A stretch of DNA of 64,000 nt. Source: Chloroflexota bacterium (lineage in GTDB: Bacteria > Chloroflexota > Anaerolineae > Anaerolineales > Villigracilaceae). The notes under the pieces are model-generated. The model worked only from the letters and a program-made list of their open reading frames with translations, did not search any database and was not told where the DNA came from. A program made the position numbers and the translations under genes. The DNA lies in assembly GCA_013112685.1 (NCBI GenBank), contig JABFGC010000001.1, positions 992,001-1,056,000 on the forward strand. The letters run 5' to 3'. Shown here piece after piece: positions 50,162 to 60,520 of the stretch (positions are counted from its first letter, which is position 1; every line of letters starts with the position of its first letter).

Positions 50162-52480
50162 TTACTCCCCCATATTGTTCTTCGGCAGGGGCGTATTCCC
50201 AAAATCCAACACCTGACGCATTTGAGTCGCTCCTTCCGGCGGACCGACGATCTTCCTATCTTCCATCATGTCCACGATGCGCGAGGCGCGGGTATAACCA
50301 ATTCTCAGCCTGCGCTGGAGCATGGAAACCGAGGCTTTGCCTTCCTTGCGGATGATCGCCACAGCCTCCTCGAAGAGCGGATCGTTGCCGTCTGCCTTCC
50401 CAACTTCCTCCCACAAGGGAGCCTGCTTAAGCGGCACGTTTTCGGGGATCGTATCCGCAGGTGTGCCTGCCGCCGCGTAGGGATTTGTTCCGCCTGCGAG
50501 CATGCGCCAGTATTCCACCAGGCGCTGGATTTCGTGGTCTGAAACGAACACACCCTGCAGGCGCACGGGCGCGGGCGCATCGGGAGCCTGATACAGCATG
50601 TCGCCGCGCCCGAGCAGGCGTTCCGCGCCGGGCTGGTCGAGGATGACGCGGCTGTCGGTGTTCGATGCCACGGCAAAGGCGATGCGCGCCGGGAAGTTGG
50701 CTTTGATGAGACCCGTCACCACGTCCACGGACGGGCGCTGGGTGGCGAGAATCATGTGAATGCCTGTGGCACGCGCCAACTGCGCCAGGCGCGTGATGGT
50801 CTTTTCGGTTTCGTCGGGAGCGATCATCATCAGGTCTGCCAATTCGTCAATCACGATGATGAGATACGGCAATTTTTTCTGCCCCTGCAATTTCATCTTG
50901 GCGTTGTAGTCAATGATGTTGCGCGAACCCGCCTGCGCGAACAGGTGATAACGCTTGTCCATCTCGCGCGTCATCCATTGCAGCGCGCCGATCACGCGGT
51001 CCATCTCAACGACCACTGGTCCGAGCAGGTGCGGGACGCCGTTGTAACCGGTCAACTCCACGCGCTTGGGGTCCACCAGCACCAGGCGGATGTCGTCGGG
51101 CGTGTTGTACAACAACATGCAGGTCAAAATCGAGTTCACGCAAACCGACTTGCCGGAGCCGGTCGTCCCTGCAATGAGCAGGTGCGGCATGTTCTCGATG
51201 CTGGCGATCATGGGATGCCCCGCCACGTCGCGCCCAAGCGCAAAACTGAGCGGCTTCCTGAAATTTTTGTAAATCTCGCTTTCCAAAATGTCCCGCAGGG
51301 CAACCAACGCCATCTCCTCGTTCGGCACTTCGATGCCGACGTAACTGTGACCTGGCACCGGAGCCCGGATTCGGATGCGCGGCGCGGCGAGCGCCAATGC
51401 GAGGTCGTCCGCCAGAGATGCAATCTTGCTGACGCGCACCCTCGTGCGCACCCCGCCTCTCGTCTCGACGAAGAGCGGTTCCACGCCAAATTGGGTGATC
51501 GTGGGTCCGCGGCTGATCGCCACCACCTGCGCTGGCGCGCCGAAGGAGGCGAGCGTCTCTTCGATCAGCCGCGCGCGCTGTTGGATGAACTCCTCGTTCG
51601 TCGAAGCCTCGTTGCCTTCATCGAGGATGTCGCCGATGTCGGGCAGTTTCCATTCGATGACGGGAACACCCGTGCGGGTCTGAACCGGCTGGGCTGGGAC
51701 AGCCACCGTCTGCACGGCGGGCATGGCGGAGGAATCTATCGGGGTGAATCCATTTTGGGCGGCGGAATCAGGCTTGGGCTGAGTCGGAGGCGCAATCGGC
51801 TTGTTGAGCAGAGTCCGCAGTCCATTGGTCAAAGGCTGAAGCCGAGGAGAAAAAGCTCTGCGACGGGTTTATCCAACAACACGGCAACGCCGAAGACGAG
51901 CCATGCGAAGAGGGCAATGAACCCCCCGGCGGGGCCGAACAGCCACCAAAGCACGCGTTGGATGCCGCCGCCGATCGCGCCGCCGCCCGCGCCGGTGAGC
52001 GCAACGGCTTCGGCGGTTTCGGCGGTGGCGCCGCTCACTGGATGCAGGATGGCAAGCAGCCAGAGGAAAAGAATGCCGCGCCAGGGCGCGTTCCATCGTC
52101 AGTGGGGGGATGCGTTCGATCTTGCGGAAGACCAGCCACAGCCCAAACAGGATCAGACCGACGGGCAGGATGTACACGCCCCATCCGAACAATTGCGCGA
52201 GGATGAAAATGAAACCGCCAACGATAGGCGAGCGGTTGGCGGAGATCAACCCCAGGAGAAGGATGATGCCGACGAACGCCAGGACGATGCCGACCACGTC
52301 CAGTTTACGTTCGGGGGAGAGGTTATCCCACCACGAGGGTTCGCGCGGAGGCGGCGCGTGATGTACCTTACCCTTTGGCGCGGATTTTCCACCCGGAGTC
52401 TCCCCCTTTTTATGCGGGAGGGTTTTGCCTGCGGGTTTTGTACTTTTTTTCGCGGGGGCAGAGGGCTTGAGGAGGGGCAT
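50162..52480 (-). CDS. ftsK: DNA translocase FtsK/SpoIIIE (two frame breaks as read)
   Basis: The N-terminal membrane part ([20 protein letters not shown] and further helices) breaks at about 52085 and again at about 51835; repaired, it has four transmembrane helices. A Pro-rich linker, the alpha/beta translocase domain ([52 protein letters not shown]) and a C-terminal gamma winged helix ([20 protein letters not shown]) follow. It pumps DNA through the division septum and activates dimer resolution. The linker is short compared with E. coli FtsK and fits the SpoIIIE/SftA size class. Confidence 0.93.
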
Positions 52481-52780
52481 TACGATTTACGATTGGTGGG
52501 TGGTAATTGAGTAAGTGAGTAATTGGGGGATTGGAGACTGGAGATTGAATGATGCGCCTGTGTACCTGTATACTTGTGTACTTGTTATCTTGCTTATCTT
52601 GTTTCGCTGTTTACCTTCACGAAACGATTATAGCACAAATGGTCTGTTTTCCTTTTAGGGTACAATTGAAACCGGAGATGATTGATCATCAAATAATCTC
52701 TGTTCATCGCCGTTCGTCTCTGGCATAAAACCTGGCAGAAATTTCCTTTCTGTGCGAACATTCATCTTAAGGATTCAACA
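52481..52780. other. Intergenic repeat tract upstream of ftsK and rnz
   Basis: This 300-bp divergent region contains low-complexity oligomers (GAGTAAGTGAGTAATTGGGG; variants of TGTGTACCTGTATACTTG and CTTGTTATCTTGC). A -10-like TACAAT near 52662 points towards rnz. No gene, tRNA or strong operator is seen. Confidence 0.5.
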
Positions 52781-53704
52781 TTGTTCGAAATTCTTTTTCT
52801 TGGGACTTCCGCCTCCGCGCCTTCTGCAAACCGCGGGCTGACCGCGCAAATCGTCTCCCACAACGAATATCGTTTTCTGGTGGACTGCGGCGAGGGTACC
52901 CAGCGGCAGATTTTGCAATCCGGCATCGGCTTCAAACGGCTGACGCGCGCGCTCATCACGCACGGACATCTCGACCACATCCTCGGATTGGGCGGGCTGC
53001 TCTCGACGTTTTTGCGCTGGGAGGCAATGGAGGAGTTCGATATCTACGCCAGCCGCTCCACGCTGGAGCGCATCCGCACGCTTCTCTTCGACGTGGTCCT
53101 GCGCGGCAAACAACCGCCGATGCCGGCGCGTCTGGTGGAGATCAAGCCCGGCGTCGTGTTCGAGGCGGTGGACTTTACCGTCACAGCCTTCCCCGTTTCG
53201 CACGGCAGGGCAGAGAGCCTCGGTTACGTCTTCGAGGAAAAGGCACGGCGTCCGTTCCTCTCCGAAAAGGCGGATGCGCTGGGCGTGCCCTTCGGACCGG
53301 AACGCCGTGAACTGGTCGCAGGCAGGTCCATCACCCTGGCGGATGGAAAACGCATCCACCCGGACGATGTGCTGGGCGGCTGGCAAAAGGGCAGCAAACT
53401 CGTCATTGTGGGGGATACCGGCAAAACGGACAACCTGATCGAGGTCTGCAAGGATGCGGACGCGGTGGTCATCGAATCCACGTACCTGGATGAAGAAGCG
53501 GAGATGGCGGAGCAGTTCTCGCATCTCACCGCGCGCATGGGCGCGGAACTCGCAGTACAGGCGGGGGTGAAGAAATTGATCCTCACGCATATTTCGCGCC
53601 GCTATCGCGGAAAAGAGGTGCTTGCCGAGGCGCAGTCCGTTTTTCCGAACACGGTTGTGGCGCGCGATTTCGACACTTTCCAAATCAAGAAAGAGCAGCA
53701 ATGA
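52781..53704 (+). CDS. rnz: Ribonuclease Z
   Basis: The 307-residue product is a metallo-beta-lactamase fold with ILFLGTSASAPSANRGLTAQ and the zinc motif LITHGHLDHILGL. A His in FPVSHGRAESLGY, an Asp in VIVGDTGKT and the C-terminal LTHISRRY are also visible. TTG at 52781 is the start, since no ATG lies before the first strand. It cuts the 3' trailer of tRNA precursors, which fits the lack of encoded CCA in the three tRNAs here. It overlaps pfkA by 4 bp. Confidence 0.93.
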   Translation: MFEILFLGTSASAPSANRGLTAQIVSHNEYRFLVDCGEGTQRQILQSGIGFKRLTRALITHGHLDHILGLGGLLSTFLRWEAMEEFDIYASRSTLERIRTLLFDVVLRGKQPPMPARLVEIKPGVVFEAVDFTVTAFPVSHGRAESLGYVFEEKARRPFLSEKADALGVPFGPERRELVAGRSITLADGKRIHPDDVLGGWQKGSKLVIVGDTGKTDNLIEVCKDADAVVIESTYLDEEAEMAEQFSHLTARMGAELAVQAGVKKLILTHISRRYRGKEVLAEAQSVFPNTVVARDFDTFQIKKEQQ

Positions 53705-54679
53705 TGGCAGAGAAATTTACGGTAGGCATCTTGACATCCGGGGGCGACGCTCCCGGCATGAATGCGGCGATCCGCGCGGTGGTGCGGACGGCGCTGACAA
53801 ACAACCTGGACGTGATCGGGGTGATGCACGGCTACGAAGGTCTGGTCAATGGGGAATTCCGTCCGATGGGCGCGCGCGACGTGGGCGGGATTTTACAACG
53901 CGGCGGGACGGTCTTGCAGACCAGCCGCAAGCAAGCGCTTCATGGAGCCGACCGGTCAGCGCGAGGCGATCCGCAAGATGAACGAAGCCGGGATGGATGC
54001 GCTGATCGTCCTCGGCGGCGAAGGCTCGATGAACGGCGCGCACGTCCTTTCCCGGCAGGGCATCAAGGTCATCGGCATTCCCGGCAGCATTGACAACGAC
54101 ATCTGGGGCACGAACATCGCCATCGGCACGGATACCGCCATGAACACGATCATGGACGCGGTGGACAAACTGCGCGACACGGCATCGTCGCACCAGCGCG
54201 CCTTCCTCGTCGAGACGATGGGACGCAACAGCGGCTACCTTGCGGTGATGGCGGGCATCGTCTGCGGCGCAGAGATGACGCTGATTCCCGAAGTGCCGAT
54301 CACGGTGGACGAAGTGGCGGCGGCGGTGGAGGATGCCTACAAACGCGGCAAGAACCACGCCATCATCATCAACGCGGAAGGATCGAACATCCGCACCGCG
54401 GACCTGGCGCAGAGGCTCGACGAGTTGGACATCGGGTTCAAAACGCGCGTGACCATTCTCGGTCACATCCAGCGCGGCGGTTCGCCGACGGCGTACGACC
54501 GCCTGCTGGCGTCGCGCATGGGAGTCAAAGCCGTGGAGGCATTGATCGCAGGGACGCACGGCGTGATGACCGGCTTGAAGGGCAAGGGCATTGACTTCAT
54601 CCCGCTGGCGGATGTCATCGGCAACAAGCGCAAGATCAATATGGAATATTTCCACATGGCGAAAGTGCTGGCGAGGTAG
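53701..54679 (+). CDS. pfkA: 6-phosphofructokinase (one frame break as read)
   Basis: It starts KFTVGILTSGGDAPGMNAAI. One extra base near 53930 (CGCAAGCAAGCGC for RSKR) breaks the frame, and it continues with LGGEGSMNGAHVL, IPGSIDNDIWGT, the catalytic TDTAMNTIMDAVDKLRDT and VLGHIQRGGSP. The repaired length is 325. Gly after the acidic residue (GGEGS) points to ATP rather than PPi use, but Glu replaces the usual Asp of GGDGS. It phosphorylates fructose-6-phosphate in glycolysis. Confidence 0.92.
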
Positions 54680-54735
54680 AGCCAGTGATTAGTGGGCAGT
54701 AATCAGTGATCAGTAATCAGTAATCAGTGATCAGT
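54680..54735. repeat. AATCAGT oligomer repeat
   Basis: Tandem GTGATCAGTAATCAGTAATCA variants occur, as at 44497-44583, directly after pfkA. Confidence 0.55.
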
Positions 54736-54757
54736 TTTGCTGCCGCAGAAATGTCGT

Positions 54758-54830
54758 TGCGAGGGTGTTCTCCCCGAAGCACTGTTTTGCGAGGCATTTC
54801 CGGTCCATGGGAGGTTGCCGCGCAACGATA
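54758..54830. repeat. Degraded dispersed inverted repeat (GTCGTTGCG type)
   Basis: GTCGTTGCGAGG and CCGCGCAACGA arms bracket about 50 bp. It is related to 2069-2152. Confidence 0.4.
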
Positions 54831-54882
54831 TGAATAAGCACGATGTACGATAGAGGATAATCAGTCGGCGATTGGCGATGAG

Positions 54883-55263
54883 TCAATCGCCGTTTTCATT
54901 CGATACCGAGGCGAAATCTATATGCCAGATGGATGTCTTGAGCAGACAGCGGATCTCCTCGATTTCGAGGCTTAGGTTTTTGCATTCCGTTTTCCCAAGA
55001 TGACCCAGTTTGGAGGCAAGCGATAGCAGGGCCTCCAGTTTGTGTGTAGTACCGATGACAAACAGAAGAAAACCTGCAAATAGTTCCTCGTCATCCAGGA
55101 TTTCCCCTGCGGCGAGACTGGTCGCAATGGATACGGCAGCCTCCTGGATTTGTTTCGCAAGTCCTTCAGCTTCGACGCCTGAAAAATCCCTTGTGATCTC
55201 AAAAATCTTTTCCACCAGGCATTGTGTACTTTCCCTTGCCTTTTTGTAGATAAAGTCCCTCAT
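54883..55263 (-). CDS. Four-helix-bundle protein (S23/IVP-like)
   Basis: The 126-residue product is entirely helical, with the pattern of the 23S rRNA intervening-sequence protein family: an amphipathic first helix with YKKARESTQCLVEKIFEIT, then GLAKQIQEAAVSIATSLAAG and a long third helix. It does not lie inside an rRNA gene. Many such stand-alone genes occur in environmental genomes, and the family also includes accessory proteins of retroelements, but no reverse transcriptase is present. Function unknown. Confidence 0.75.
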   Translation of the reverse strand: MRDFIYKKARESTQCLVEKIFEITRDFSGVEAEGLAKQIQEAAVSIATSLAAGEILDDEELFAGFLLFVIGTTHKLEALLSLASKLGHLGKTECKNLSLEIEEIRCLLKTSIWHIDFASVSNENGD

Positions 55264-55460
55264 TTGTCCTCCTGGTCGTGCTGTCCCGAATGCGTGCCTG
55301 ATTGTATCAGAATCCCATCCCCTGTGAATGGAATTTTGTCATCGTTTCATGGCATAAACAAAGCCCTGGATTTTAAGCTCATCTTACATGAAAAACCGCC
55401 ATGACGCCAAGCCGCATGGAGCAAGGCACTCTCATCTCCCCGGATGGGGCGCCCCTGCGA

Positions 55461-58007
55461 TTACTTTACCGTTACCTGAATCACCGCCGTATCCACCGCC
55501 TGGTCGTTGCGGACCACGATCAATTGGACGGCGTATAAACCGCTCAACCCGGTCGTATCCCATTCCGCCAGCAGACCGCCCTCCACAGGGGTGAAATGAT
55601 CCGATCCGAGTTGAATCCACTCTTGTGGATTTAACCCCTTGCCGACCTGGACGCGGTAATACATGAAATCATCGCCCGCCGCCGTGCCCATGATGAGGAC
55701 GCTGCCGCTCACGTCCGCGAATAACTGCGGTGATGTGATATTGGCGAACGGATCCACCGGCGGCGCCTGGATGGCGTCGTAGGTTGTCGGTGGGATGGGC
55801 ACGCCCGCGCTCAACGCCCACGCGCGCGCTTCTTCAGGGATGAGCATGAACACGCGGTTGTCAATCAGTTCGGGCGGCGTAAAGACCGTCGCAAGCAAGC
55901 CCGTTTCGCGGTTGATGGCAAACTCGCGGAACAGCATATCGGCTTGGGTCGGCTCACTGCCGTTCAGGAAAATCTCCGTCACCAAATTCGGACATTCCCT
56001 CGTCGGTAGCATGCCCGAAGGATCGCAGACCGTCATCGGCGTAACGCCCTGCGGCGCAGACCAATCGTCCGCGGGCTGATTCGCAGAGGCGGTTTGCATC
56101 AAGGCATTCCATAACACCGCCGGAAAACGCGGAGTGACTAAATCATTTTCGCCGCGCGCGCCCGTCCATACCGCAACCGAAAGATGCGGCGTGTACCCGA
56201 CCACCCACGCATCCTTTCCATCAAAGGTCTGTCCGGGCTTCACTCCAGCGGGCTTGCCGATTTCGAGCGCGTTCTGCCTCCCCCACGTATCCCAGCGGGC
56301 GGGTTCATCGCTCAACACATGCGTCATCAAATACGCCATTGCGGGCGTCACCACCGTCTGCGCCTGCGGCAGGGACCAATCGAGCGGGATGCCGCGGTCT
56401 GCGCCTTCCACGCGCAGCACCGTTGCGGGCGTGAATTCGTCGTTCACATATTGACCGAAATACACGCCCTGCACGCCGAACACGCCGTACGCGCCCGCCA
56501 GTTCGAGCATCGTTGCATCGGTATTCACATCCAGCCCAAACGACGACGCAATCTTCGTCACATTCTCGATCCCCATTTGCGTCTTCAATTTCGCCGCCGG
56601 CGCCTGGTAATCGTTCGCCAGCGCGATTCGCAAACGCATTGCGCCGTGATATTCGCCGTCGAAGTTTTGGATGGACTCGTCTGAGGGAATATCCCACGTC
56701 AGCGAGGCGGGACTCAGCCCGCGCGTGAATCCCGTCAAATAGACGAACGCATCGAGGCTGGACCCGGGGCTGTGCGCGCTGACCAGGGGCGTTTCCACGC
56801 CTTGAATGGTCTCGCCCACCATCGCCAGCACCTGTCCCGTCTTCGGGTCGAGGATGACTGCGCTGGCGGATGAATCCGGGAAAGTCACGCCGGGCGGCAG
56901 GGACGGAAGCAGGCGCGCCGCATCGCAATCCTCTTTGGGTTCGGGCAAACCCGCCAGGCGCGAAGCGTAAACTTCCGTAACGCAGGACGCCTGCTTTTGC
57001 AGTTCGTAATCCAGCGTGGAGATGACGATCATCCCGCCGCGTTCGAGCCGCTCGCGGGGATCTGCGAGTCAATTTGGGCGAGGAGAAGGTTCAGGAAGGC
57101 GGGAGCAACTGTCGGCGGGGTCGGAGGCGCGGCTGCGAAGTCAGGAGTCTCTGCCAGCGCTCGAGAGGCTTCCTCGCTGGAGACCAGTCCGAGGTCGTTT
57201 ATCACATACAGCACTTCGCGCCCGCGCTGGATGGCGACCTGCGGCGCATCGAGCGGGTTGAGCGCGGGCGTCTCGCTGACCGCCGCAAGGATGGCGGATT
57301 CGGCGAGGGTGAGCGCGTCGGCGGATTTGCCGAAATACAACTGCGCGGCGGCTTCGACCCCGTAGGCATGATTGCCGAAGTTCGCGCTGTTGAGATACCA
57401 CTCCATGATTTGTGTCCGCCCGAACTGCGCGGTGATCTGCGCGGCAAGCGTGCCGCTCGCGGATGGCGCGTGTGAGGGAGTGCGGCTCATCATAGAGCAG
57501 GAGATCGTCCACGAGTTTTTGCGCGATGGTGGGATGAAGGTCGGGGTTGTTCAATCCTTCGAGTGAATAGCCGGAATGACGTTCGAATTGCGGGTCGGCG
57601 GCGGCGATGATCGCTTTGACCAGTTCTTCCGGGAGGTGTTGTGCGTTCTGTTCGTTGATGGGAATATAGCGTCGCGGCGCTTCGTCCGGCGCGAAGGTGG
57701 CGAGCAGCTGCAAGCCCGTGCGGTCATAGACGCGCGTGGGCTGGAGGAGCAATCCGTCTGGAGGGTTCAGGAGAATCGGGAGAATCTGTGTGGAGGGCAG
57801 GTCACGGGTCACGCCGGCATAGGCGAACGCGCCGAGGATGATGACCACGCCCAGCACGAGCGATAAGACCAGTCCGCCGCTGAGGATCGCGCCGCGCAGG
57901 CGGCTCGCGCCCCTGTTCTGCCGGTCGAGCCTGCGCTCGCGCCGCGCTCGAAGGACACGTGCACCGCGTCGCGGATGCAGTGCGGGTGTGGGAAGGGTGG
58001 AGGGCAT
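55461..58007 (-). CDS. Class A penicillin-binding protein-like, apparently catalytically degenerate (two frame breaks as read)
   Basis: A basic N-terminus, one transmembrane helix (about 30-55), a GT51-like domain and a transpeptidase-like domain with a C-terminal beta domain are present. Frame breaks occur near 57475 and near 57045. In GT51 the catalytic EDxxF is ADPQF (AAADPQFERHSGYSLEG), and the STITQQL motif is PTIAQKL. In the transpeptidase domain SxxK is SSLD (SPGSSLDAFVYL), SxN is changed (ANDYQAP), and KTGT is VKPGQT before DAWVVGYTP. The fold is clear but the catalysts are missing. The -10 TATACT ends 6 bp before the ATG at 58007, suggesting a leaderless mRNA. A scaffold or regulatory role is possible. 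Confidence 0.75.
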
Positions 58008-58136
58008 GGGGGAAGTATAAGGGAGGAAAGAGGAAAGAGGAAAGAGGGAAAGCGAGGGAAGTGATCGGCGATTCCGTGCCGAAGAGGACTTTGCTCTGGC
58101 ATGCGCCGCCCTGCCTGCCCCTGCTTTCGTGATAAA

Positions 58137-58178
58137 ATGACGGAAAATATACGTCACATGACGGGATATTTCCGTCAT
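58137..58178. promoter_or_regulatory. Four-half-site operator upstream of the winged-helix/NTase pair
   Basis: ATGACGGAAAATAT (58137-58150) and ATATTTCCGTCAT (58166-58178) form an outer inverted repeat, with an inner CGTCA-CA-TGACG (58152-58163). The four TGACG half-sites suggest cooperative binding, probably by the winged-helix protein encoded just downstream. Confidence 0.6.
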
Positions 58179-58196
58179 GCAAGCCGAAGGATGCCC

Positions 58197-58526
58197 ATGA
58201 TAGAAGTGCTGCTTGGCTCGAAAAACGCTGAACGGGTCTTGATCTACGTGTTTGCCCGCGAAGAGGGCTATCCACGCGAGATCGCGCGATTTTTCAATTC
58301 CGATCTAAAATCCATCCAGCATCAACTGGACAAACTGGAGGCGGGTGGCGTGTTGGTCAGCCGCGAAGTGGGACGAACACGCCCCTACGTTTTTAATCCG
58401 CGTTACCCGTTTGTAAAAGAGTTAAAAGCCCTGCTGGAAAAAGCGCTTTTGTTTTATCCGGCAAAGGAACGGGAGGAATTGCTGATGAACAGACGTCGTC
58501 CACGCGCGCGGGGAAAGCCCCTATGA
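58197..58526 (+). CDS. Winged-helix DNA-binding protein (AbiEi/NTase-associated type)
   Basis: The 109-residue product has a winged HTH (AERVLIYVFAREEGYPREIA, FFNSDLKSIQHQLDKLEAGG, VLVSREVGRTRPYVFNPRYP) like those found next to minimal nucleotidyltransferase genes. The start at 58197 has GAAGGA at 6 bp; an upstream ATG at 58191 is an alternative. It overlaps the nucleotidyltransferase gene by 4 bp. A likely repressor/antitoxin acting at 58137-58178. Confidence 0.72.
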   Translation: MIEVLLGSKNAERVLIYVFAREEGYPREIARFFNSDLKSIQHQLDKLEAGGVLVSREVGRTRPYVFNPRYPFVKELKALLEKALLFYPAKEREELLMNRRRPRARGKPL

Positions 58527-59056
58527 AACCTATCAGGGATATGAGCCAGGCGGAACTGGCGGCGTACATTCAGGATTCTTTACAGGCGGAAGACATACAG
58601 GTTGTCCTTTCGGGCGGGGGCGCTGTTTCGTTCTACACCAGCAACAAGTATGTTTCAAAGGATCTGGACCTGATCAACACCGGCTTTGCCAAATGGAGCA
58701 GGATAAAATCGGTCATGAAGAGATTGGGTTTCAACGAACAAGGTCGTTACTTCGTTAACCCTGAAACGGCTTACTTCGTGGAGTTTCCCGATGGCCCGCT
58801 TTCAGTAGGAGAAGAACCCGTGAATGAGGTGAGCGAGTTTGAACTGGCAACCGGAGTCTTGAAAATATTATCCCCGACAGATTGTGTGAAGGACAGATTA
58901 TGCGCGTTTTATTTCTGGAATGATCATCAGGGGTTGGAACAGGCTGTTCTGGTTGCCAAAAGCCAGTCCGTTAATTTGAAAGAAATAAAACGCTGGTCAA
59001 AAGTCGAAGGGAAGGAAAAGGAATATGGTACCTTTGTGAATAAGCTATCTGCTTAA
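58523..59056 (+). CDS. Nucleotidyltransferase-like protein (AbiEii/MNT-type)
   Basis: The 177-residue product has a nucleotidyltransferase signature: LSGGGAVSFYTSNKYVSKDL and DLI, with the glycine loop and D-x-D pair, followed by a helical C-terminus with KILSPTDCVKDRLCAFYFWN. Closest in design to AbiEii-type toxins and DUF6036-like proteins that modify tRNA or protein. Its tight coupling to a winged-helix gene makes a type IV-like toxin-antitoxin or abortive infection role plausible. Confidence 0.7.
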   Translation: MKPIRDMSQAELAAYIQDSLQAEDIQVVLSGGGAVSFYTSNKYVSKDLDLINTGFAKWSRIKSVMKRLGFNEQGRYFVNPETAYFVEFPDGPLSVGEEPVNEVSEFELATGVLKILSPTDCVKDRLCAFYFWNDHQGLEQAVLVAKSQSVNLKEIKRWSKVEGKEKEYGTFVNKLSA

Positions 59057-59107
59057 CGTGAACGGACAGTTCACCATGTAGTATTTCCATTTACCACTTT
59101 CCATTCC

Positions 59108-60432
59108 TCACTCCCCCAGCAAATCCGCCAAAAAACCAAACAACCCGTCCTGTTCTTCCTCCTCCTTCTCCAGCAGGTCGCTGGCGACGATGCCGCTCTG
59201 ACCGTTGATGAGAACGAGGTGTTCGCGCCCGCCGAAGGGCAGTTCGGTCATCCACACGGGGAGGAGGACGAGTTTGAAGGACTCGACCATCAGTCCCGCC
59301 GAGGAGGCGCGGACGAGGGTGACGCCGTTCAGCAGGTGCGGCATCCGCCGTTTGACGTCCTTGAAAGCCTGACTGCGCGCATCGAGCGAGGCATCCGCCA
59401 TGGGGACGTCGTACACTTCCGCGAGCCAGCTGGCGAGATAGCGCGGGTCGTACGGCTTGAGCGCGGAAAGCTTCAAAGGTGGGAATCAACTTCATGAAAA
59501 CGCCGGACAGCTTTCGGGAAGCGGGAAGCGGCAGGTCGTTCACCATTACGGGGTACTTGTCGTTGATCCGCACCACTTTGCGCTCGCGTTCGCCGGTCAA
59601 CAGGTTCTGTTCGTATTGCACCATCTCGCCGGTGTAATCAACCTCGCCGCCGATGTCGAAGGGTCCACATCGGCAGGTACAAACCGCGCGGCAGGGCCCA
59701 CCCTCTTTTCGGGCGTGATGCCGCTGCCCTCCACCCAGTTGATGAGCAGGCGTGTGGCTTGTTTCTGGTCGAAGGCGTGCGGCAGGATGGAATCGGGCGC
59801 GAGCAGGTCTTTCGAGTTATCGAGGTTGACCACGTGCGGCGAATCGCAATAGGCACAGTTGGCGGAAATCTGCCTGGGCGGCAAAATGAACTCCGCGCCG
59901 CAGCCGTTGCAATGGAACGCCTGCTCCTGCAAGGGTTTTCCATGTCCCTTCATCGTCGCCATTGCAACGATGAAATCCTTTTCGGTTTCATTCTTTGCGC
60001 CCAGCCCAAGCGCATGCTGGCGCGTGCAGTAATCGCACACCAGCGAAGAGCCGTCCGGCGAGAACGCCATGCGCCCGCCGCATTTGGGACACATGAAGCG
60101 GTCTGCCTGCACTTCGCGCAATCCCTCCGGCGCGGGGGAAGATGATCCGGGTTGATGACGTCGCCGGCTTTGAGTTTGCCGTCGAGGATCGCCAGCGCGC
60201 GCCGCGCACGCGCATGATGCAGATCGTGCGCCAGGCAGTTTTCCAATGCCTTGCGTTTTTCATCGGGGTCGTCCAGCACTTCACCCATCCAGAACCACGC
60301 TTCGGCGAGCACGTCGTGCGAACCCGCCATGTAAATCGCGCGGTCGAGGTAGCGGCGGGCGGTATCCTTGCTGCCGGACTTGGCTTCGATAATTCCCGTG
60401 CGGAGAAGTTCTTTCGAATAATCGCTGCTCAT
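59108..60432 (-). CDS. TPR-like/zinc-ribbon protein (several frame breaks as read)
   Basis: The helical N-terminus (SKELLRTGIIEAKSGSKDTA, RRYLDRAIYMAGSHDVLAEA) leads to two zinc ribbons (FMCPKCGGRMAFSPDGSSLV, CDYC; HCNGCGAEFILPPRQISANC, AYC) and an alpha/beta region with RERKVVRINDKYPVMVND. The C-terminal part (YDPRYLASWLAEVYDVPMAD) ends at 59108. Frame breaks lie near 60130, 59655 and 59480, all in G/C runs. It looks like a large zinc-ribbon protein of about 440 residues with no recognised catalytic domain. Confidence 0.65.
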
Positions 60433-60520
60433 ATCTTCAATCGCGGATGAACGCCGATGAAACGGGTTTGCTCATCGAATCATCCTGTTTACCTCGTACC
60501 CGAATGGGTATCTCCGGCAA

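Noticed and set aside
50756..52510. Long open frame opposite ftsK
   Set aside because: Translation shows no fold or motifs and the other strand encodes clear FtsK motifs.
54883..55263. Four-helix-bundle protein as an accessory of a diversity-generating retroelement
   Set aside because: No reverse transcriptase or template repeat is visible in the window, and the SUMF1 gene is 22 kb away. The S23-like family is common as stand-alone genes.
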